A stretch of DNA of 64,000 bases from Thermogladius calderae 1633 (GTDB taxonomy: Archaea > Thermoproteota > Thermoprotei_A > Sulfolobales > Desulfurococcaceae). Location of the stretch: assembly GCF_000264495.1 (NCBI RefSeq), contig NC_017954.1, positions 372,001 through 436,000 of the forward strand. Direction: 5' to 3'. Numbering within the stretch: the first letter of the stretch is position 1; each line of letters opens with the position of its first letter. The notes below the pieces were generated by a model that saw only the letters and a list, made by a program, of their open reading frames with translations, did not search any database and had not been told where the DNA came from. Below are positions 60,816 to 64,000 of the stretch, in pieces. Position numbers and translations under genes: made by a program.

Positions 60816-61727
60816 TTGTACTCAACACGACATTTACTTCACGGCCTACCGCCTCAGGGGATCGGGACGCTGATAGTAGACCGTGATAGGGTAAGGTTCA
60901 TAGCAGGGCTCTTGAGGGGTCTCGGGGGATTCCTCGAGTGCTTCGAGAGGGCCGACCCTCAGTTCAGCGCGGTGAGGCAGGTCGTTGAGAGGCTTGGCTG
61001 CGGGAAGTCCGCTGTCCTAGTCGTAGCCAACTCCCTGGTGAGCTACCAGCTCAGTACTACCGGCGAGGTGTACTGGACGGAGTTCGCCAAGTGGGTGGTG
61101 TCGTCGTCGGGAGGGCTGTACGAGGTACACAGGGGCTTCCTCGAGTCCACGCGCTTCAACAGGGCCAGGCTGTTAGACAAGCTCGACAGGCTCAGCAGGT
61201 TCTACGCTTCGAGGTTGGCGGCGGAGCTCGAGGCCGACCCGCTGAGGTACTGTGGCAACCTCCAGGGACTCGTGGAGGAGCTGGCGAGGACGATGGGTGG
61301 AAGCCCCGAGGACAAGACGATCGCCTTCGCGGGTAAGATGCTGAGGTACGTCTGCTTGGCGTGCGGCTCGGAGACGAGGGGGGACGTAGCCGTACCCGTA
61401 GACCGGAGAAACGCCCTGCTACTGCTAGCAGGCTGTCTCGTGAGGGGGTGTGGCGGGAGCCTAGACGAGTGCGTGGGCTTGTTGATGACAAGGCACAAGA
61501 GGACCGCCCTGGCAGCCCTCAGAGAGCTCTGCACCACGGCCGGAGTGGACTGCGTGAAGCTGGACGCCCTCACCTGGGCACTAGCAGGGGCGCTCACGGG
61601 TAGGAGGCGGATGGACGAGATCCTGGAGGCGGCGAGGGGCTGTCTTGGCGGTGAGCGTATCGAGATTCTCTCGGAGCTCTACAGCGAGTTCTCGAAATGC
61701 CTAGAGCCCCGGACCAAAGGGGTTTAA
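60816..61727 (+). CDS. Archaeal GO glycosylase (AGOG), 8-oxoguanine DNA glycosylase
   Basis: Helix-hairpin-helix DNA glycosylase of the AGOG family, which excises 8-oxoguanine. Seen: RADPQFSAVRQVVERL, NSLVSYQLSTTGEVYWTEFA, SPEDKTIAFAGKMLRYVC with the catalytic Lys of the HhH region, and VAVPVDRRNALL with the Asp. Start is uncertain: TTG at 60771, 60801 and 60816 are in frame, while homology begins near codon 60870 (DRDRVRFIAGLL). GCGTTTATTT around 60808 looks like a TATA box, so even the 60816 start may be too early. Cysteine content is high (eleven), some probably structural. Confidence 0.85.
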   Translation: MYSTRHLLHGLPPQGIGTLIVDRDRVRFIAGLLRGLGGFLECFERADPQFSAVRQVVERLGCGKSAVLVVANSLVSYQLSTTGEVYWTEFAKWVVSSSGGLYEVHRGFLESTRFNRARLLDKLDRLSRFYASRLAAELEADPLRYCGNLQGLVEELARTMGGSPEDKTIAFAGKMLRYVCLACGSETRGDVAVPVDRRNALLLLAGCLVRGCGGSLDECVGLLMTRHKRTALAALRELCTTAGVDCVKLDALTWALAGALTGRRRMDEILEAARGCLGGERIEILSELYSEFSKCLEPRTKGV

Positions 61728-61749
61728 AGACGAGGGCCCTCATGTAAAC

Positions 61750-62361
61750 GTGGGTGCGCCCATGGAAGGAGTCGTGGCCGAGGCTAGGCGCGTAGCACGG
61801 GAGTCGCTGGGGTCGGACTTCGACCACGGGTACCCCCACGTGGAGAGAGTGAGGAAGTGGGCTTGGGAGATCGTTAGGGAGGAGGGGCTGAAAGTCGACC
61901 CCCTCGTGCTAGACCTCTCGGTATACCTGCACGACGTCGGGAGAGTCATAGGGGAGCCCCACGCCTACTACTCGGCGGTCTTCGCAGCGGGGTTCCTCAG
62001 GAGGTGGGGCTTGGACGACGCGGTCGTCGAGAAGGTTGTCAACGCCATAGAGTACCACAGCTTCAGTTACTCGCGCTCGAAGAAGGTCTGGCCTATGAGC
62101 ACCGAGGCCCTCGTCCTGAGCGACGCCGACAAGCTCGATGCGCTGGGCGTGGTAGGGTTCCTACGGGTTTTTGCGTACAACTGGAAAACGGGCGGTAGTA
62201 TGGACGACATTATAAGGCACTTCCACGAGAAGATATTCAGGCTGAAAGACCTAATGCACTTCTCCTACTCCAAGAGGAAAGCGGAGGAGCTGACGAGCAG
62301 AGTCGAGAGAGTGGTCAAAGAACTTGTAGAGGAGCTCTCTTCCTCGGGTAAAGAGTCATAG
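61750..62361 (+). CDS. HD-domain phosphohydrolase
   Basis: 203-residue HD hydrolase of the YedJ-like type. Metal ligands: HGYPHVERV (first His), YLHDVGRV (His-Asp), AIEYHSFSYS (His), and LSDADKLDALGVVG (Asp). Substrates are probably nucleotides or phosphoesters. GTG at 61750, or ATG at 61762 within it. A TATA-like GGTTTAAAG sits at 61720-61728, overlapping the previous stop. Confidence 0.85.
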   Translation: MGAPMEGVVAEARRVARESLGSDFDHGYPHVERVRKWAWEIVREEGLKVDPLVLDLSVYLHDVGRVIGEPHAYYSAVFAAGFLRRWGLDDAVVEKVVNAIEYHSFSYSRSKKVWPMSTEALVLSDADKLDALGVVGFLRVFAYNWKTGGSMDDIIRHFHEKIFRLKDLMHFSYSKRKAEELTSRVERVVKELVEELSSSGKES

Positions 62362-62446
62362 GCCTCCGAAGGCCAGCCCCTACTCTAGGCTTAACGGAGC
62401 GGGGAGGCCTAGACACGGTTTTAAGAGCCTTATCCTAGAGAAAGTG

Positions 62447-63583
62447 ATGAAGAACATGTTCGAGGTCTTCATACTTAGACCCGACGCCCTCGCAGTGTGG
62501 GAGGACGAGGTAGTAAGAGAGAGGCTGTCCTGGTACCACAGCGTGATGGTCGACGAGAAGCCGGCGAAGTTCATAATCGCTCGCAAGGTCGAGGTCCCCG
62601 AGGACCCGTACAGGTTGGATGACATGAGAGAACTGTGGAAGGTCCACGAGAGGGCTGCCAGGGACTTCGACAGCCTGCTGAGAGAGGTCAAGAGCGCCGA
62701 CGCGACCCCTGCCTCGTACCTGAGGAGACCCGACCCCAGGCACAGCTACCTCGACGTGAAGATAGCTATCGCCCGCAGGCTCATGGACCCCTGTAGGCTG
62801 TGCGAGAGGAGGTGCGGCGCCCGCCGGCTCAGCGGCCAGCCCGGCGTCTGCTTAATGGCCGACAAGTGCATTGTTCACTCGGCCTTCCTCCACATCGGGG
62901 AAGAGGCGCCGCTCGTACCTAGCGGGACTATCTTCTACGGCGGCTGCAACTTCAAGTGCGTGTTCTGCCAGAACTACGACATCAGCCAGGTCAACGCGAG
63001 AGGCGGCGAGGTTGTCTCGAGCCTGGAGCTCGCCAAGGTCCAGAGGGCTCTAAGGTTGAGAGGTGCGCGCAACATAAACCACGTGGGAGGCGAGCCGACG
63101 CCTCACGTGGCCTTCATACTCGAGAGCCTCAAGTTCCTCGACGTGAACGTGCCGCAGTTGTGGAACAGCAACATGTACATGACCGAGGAGGTCGCGAGGC
63201 TGCTCCTCGACGTGGTAGACATATGGCTCCCAGACCTGAAGTACGGGAACGACGAGTGCGCCTGGCGGCTAAGCAAGGTTAGGGACTACTGGGCGGTAGC
63301 GACGAGAAACATTAAGATGGCGCACGACTCAGGGGACATGATCATAAGACACCTGGTCTTACCCGGGCACCTGGAGTGCTGCACTAGGAGAGTCCTACAG
63401 TGGATATCCGAGAACACGCCGAGGGCGCTAGTGAACGTCATGGACCAGTACAGGCCAGAGCACCTAGTCCTGAAGTACCCGGAGAAGTACAAGGAGATAG
63501 CGCGGAGGCTCAGGCGCGACGAGATCCTCGAGGCTTATAAAATGGCCGAGGAATTTAAGTTAGAGTACAAACAGGTGTCTTAG
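62447..63583 (+). CDS. Radical SAM protein, PflX-like (COG1313)
   Basis: 378-residue radical SAM enzyme resembling pyruvate formate-lyase activases. Cluster CNFKCVFC (Cys-x3-Cys-x2-Cys, about residues 167-174), HVGGEPTPH with the GGEP glycines, NSNMYMTEE, and DIWLPDLKYGNDECAW. An additional N-terminal Cys cluster CRLCERRC plus GVCLMADKC probably binds another metal centre. TTATCC-type promoter not obvious; ATG at 62447 follows GAGAAAGTG. Protein substrate unknown; no pyruvate formate-lyase gene nearby. Confidence 0.88.
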   Translation: MKNMFEVFILRPDALAVWEDEVVRERLSWYHSVMVDEKPAKFIIARKVEVPEDPYRLDDMRELWKVHERAARDFDSLLREVKSADATPASYLRRPDPRHSYLDVKIAIARRLMDPCRLCERRCGARRLSGQPGVCLMADKCIVHSAFLHIGEEAPLVPSGTIFYGGCNFKCVFCQNYDISQVNARGGEVVSSLELAKVQRALRLRGARNINHVGGEPTPHVAFILESLKFLDVNVPQLWNSNMYMTEEVARLLLDVVDIWLPDLKYGNDECAWRLSKVRDYWAVATRNIKMAHDSGDMIIRHLVLPGHLECCTRRVLQWISENTPRALVNVMDQYRPEHLVLKYPEKYKEIARRLRRDEILEAYKMAEEFKLEYKQVS

Positions 63584-63586
63584 CCG

Positions 63587-63952
63587 ATGCTGCCGGACAG
63601 TGTAAGGGAGGTGTACTTCAGCGACTACTACAGGGTACTGGTGGTTGAGGAGGACGACAAGGTCTTCGTAAGCGTGGACGTGTACAAGAAGGGCTTTGAC
63701 TACCCTGTCACGAGAACTAGCTGCGTAAAGGAGGACTTTTGCCTGATATATTCGACTCTAGACCCAGCTCTGGCGGGCCCCGAGCTCAAGGACGTGACCC
63801 TGAGCCTCGAGGTCGTGGGCTCCAAGACCCCAGGCGGTGTGGAGACGTTGAACGTCAGGTGGGTATTGAGAAAGCCCGTCGGAGAAGACGTGTTAAGAAA
63901 GGTGTTCGAGACCTCCTGGCTTCTAATTAGGGCAAAACCCACTCCACAGTGA
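63587..63952 (+). CDS. Hypothetical protein downstream of radical SAM gene
   Basis: 121 residues, ATG three bases after the radical SAM stop, so probably one operon. Strand-rich: REVYFSDYYRVLVVEEDDKV, FVSVDVYKKGFDYPVTRTSC, then VTLSLEVVGSKTPGGVETL and a C-terminal helix VGEDVLRKVFETSWLLIRA. Two cysteines (SCVKEDFC). No family recognised; could partner the radical SAM enzyme. Confidence 0.6.
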   Translation: MLPDSVREVYFSDYYRVLVVEEDDKVFVSVDVYKKGFDYPVTRTSCVKEDFCLIYSTLDPALAGPELKDVTLSLEVVGSKTPGGVETLNVRWVLRKPVGEDVLRKVFETSWLLIRAKPTPQ

Positions 63953-63983
63953 GCCGTTGAACGTTTTTAATCACAAACGGCTA

Positions 63984-63992
63984 CTTTATAAC
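63984..63992 (+). promoter_or_regulatory. TATA-like element at right edge
   Basis: CTTTATAAC close to the window end, probably for a gene beyond the window. The bases between 63953 and here carry only T-rich GTTTTTAATC. Confidence 0.4.
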
Positions 63993-64000
63993 ACCTAGCC

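Overview
The window is a gene-dense (about 53% GC) chromosomal segment of a hyperthermophilic crenarchaeote. The markers are archaeal and mostly crenarchaeal: DNA polymerase B1, aKMT lysine methyltransferase, exosome (Rrp4/Rrp41/Rrp42/Csl4), L15e, L37Ae, S26e, NAC, KEOPS Pcc1, PriS/GINS, an AGOG glycosylase, tRNA introns, a 16S-23S operon with no spacer tRNA or linked 5S, and an intron in the 23S gene. Gene content and order best fit Desulfurococcales (a Thermogladius/Desulfurococcus-like genome); the genus is an inference. GTG and TTG starts are common, ribosome-binding sites are mostly GGTGGT or GGAGG, and TTGA/ATGA stop-start overlaps recur.

Bases 1-10140 hold the archaeal exosome/translation superoperon: L15e (cut by the left edge), a COG1325 RNA-binding protein, RNase P Rpp30 and Pop5, a box C/D sRNA, tRNA-Leu, proteasome alpha, SBDS, Rrp4, Rrp41, Rrp42, L37Ae, a Brix protein, Pcc1, prefoldin beta, DUF3194 and EF-2. 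Bases 10200-25040 are mixed housekeeping: tRNA-Asn, a beta-CASP nuclease, NAC-PolB1, S26e, aKMT, TrmI, two divergent GT-C-type membrane proteins, tRNA-Ser, a molybdopterin-binding protein, and a threonine dehydrogenase-KBL pair.

Bases 25038-37641 (minus strand) are the most unusual region. Directly behind an intron-containing tRNA-Leu(CAA) lie fourteen nearly gapless genes: two FtsX/MacB-type permeases, a GT-C-like membrane protein, an ABC ATPase, a small exported protein, a MoxR AAA+ ATPase, three small membrane proteins, an exported Ig-like/DUF4129-like protein, a DUF4350-like protein, a DUF58 protein and a DUF1616 protein split into two genes in inverted order. I read it as one envelope-assembly or export system of unknown cargo.

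Bases 37794-49666 carry L10e, Dph2, a METTL5-like methyltransferase, Csl4, DUF2067, RpoL, TFS, PCNA, PriS, a GINS-like protein, a divergent AglB/STT3-like protein, aIF2-alpha, Nop10, tRNA-Asp and two HAD phosphatases. Dph2 modifies the EF-2 encoded at the left end, and Csl4 caps the exosome encoded there.

Bases 49741-55792 hold a candidate small protein gene, a candidate H/ACA-like RNA, the rRNA promoter, 16S and 23S rRNA, each flanked by a long processing stem. The 23S gene is split by a 583-nt bulge-helix-bulge intron at the conserved CTCTCTTA/AGGTAGC site; it encodes a single-motif, I-CreI-like LAGLIDADG homing endonuclease. The right end (55968-63952) has a UbiA prenyltransferase, phosphoglucose/phosphomannose isomerase, several hypotheticals, a large exported Cys-containing protein, AGOG, an HD phosphohydrolase and a PflX-like radical SAM protein. 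I saw no CRISPR array, insertion sequence or provirus.
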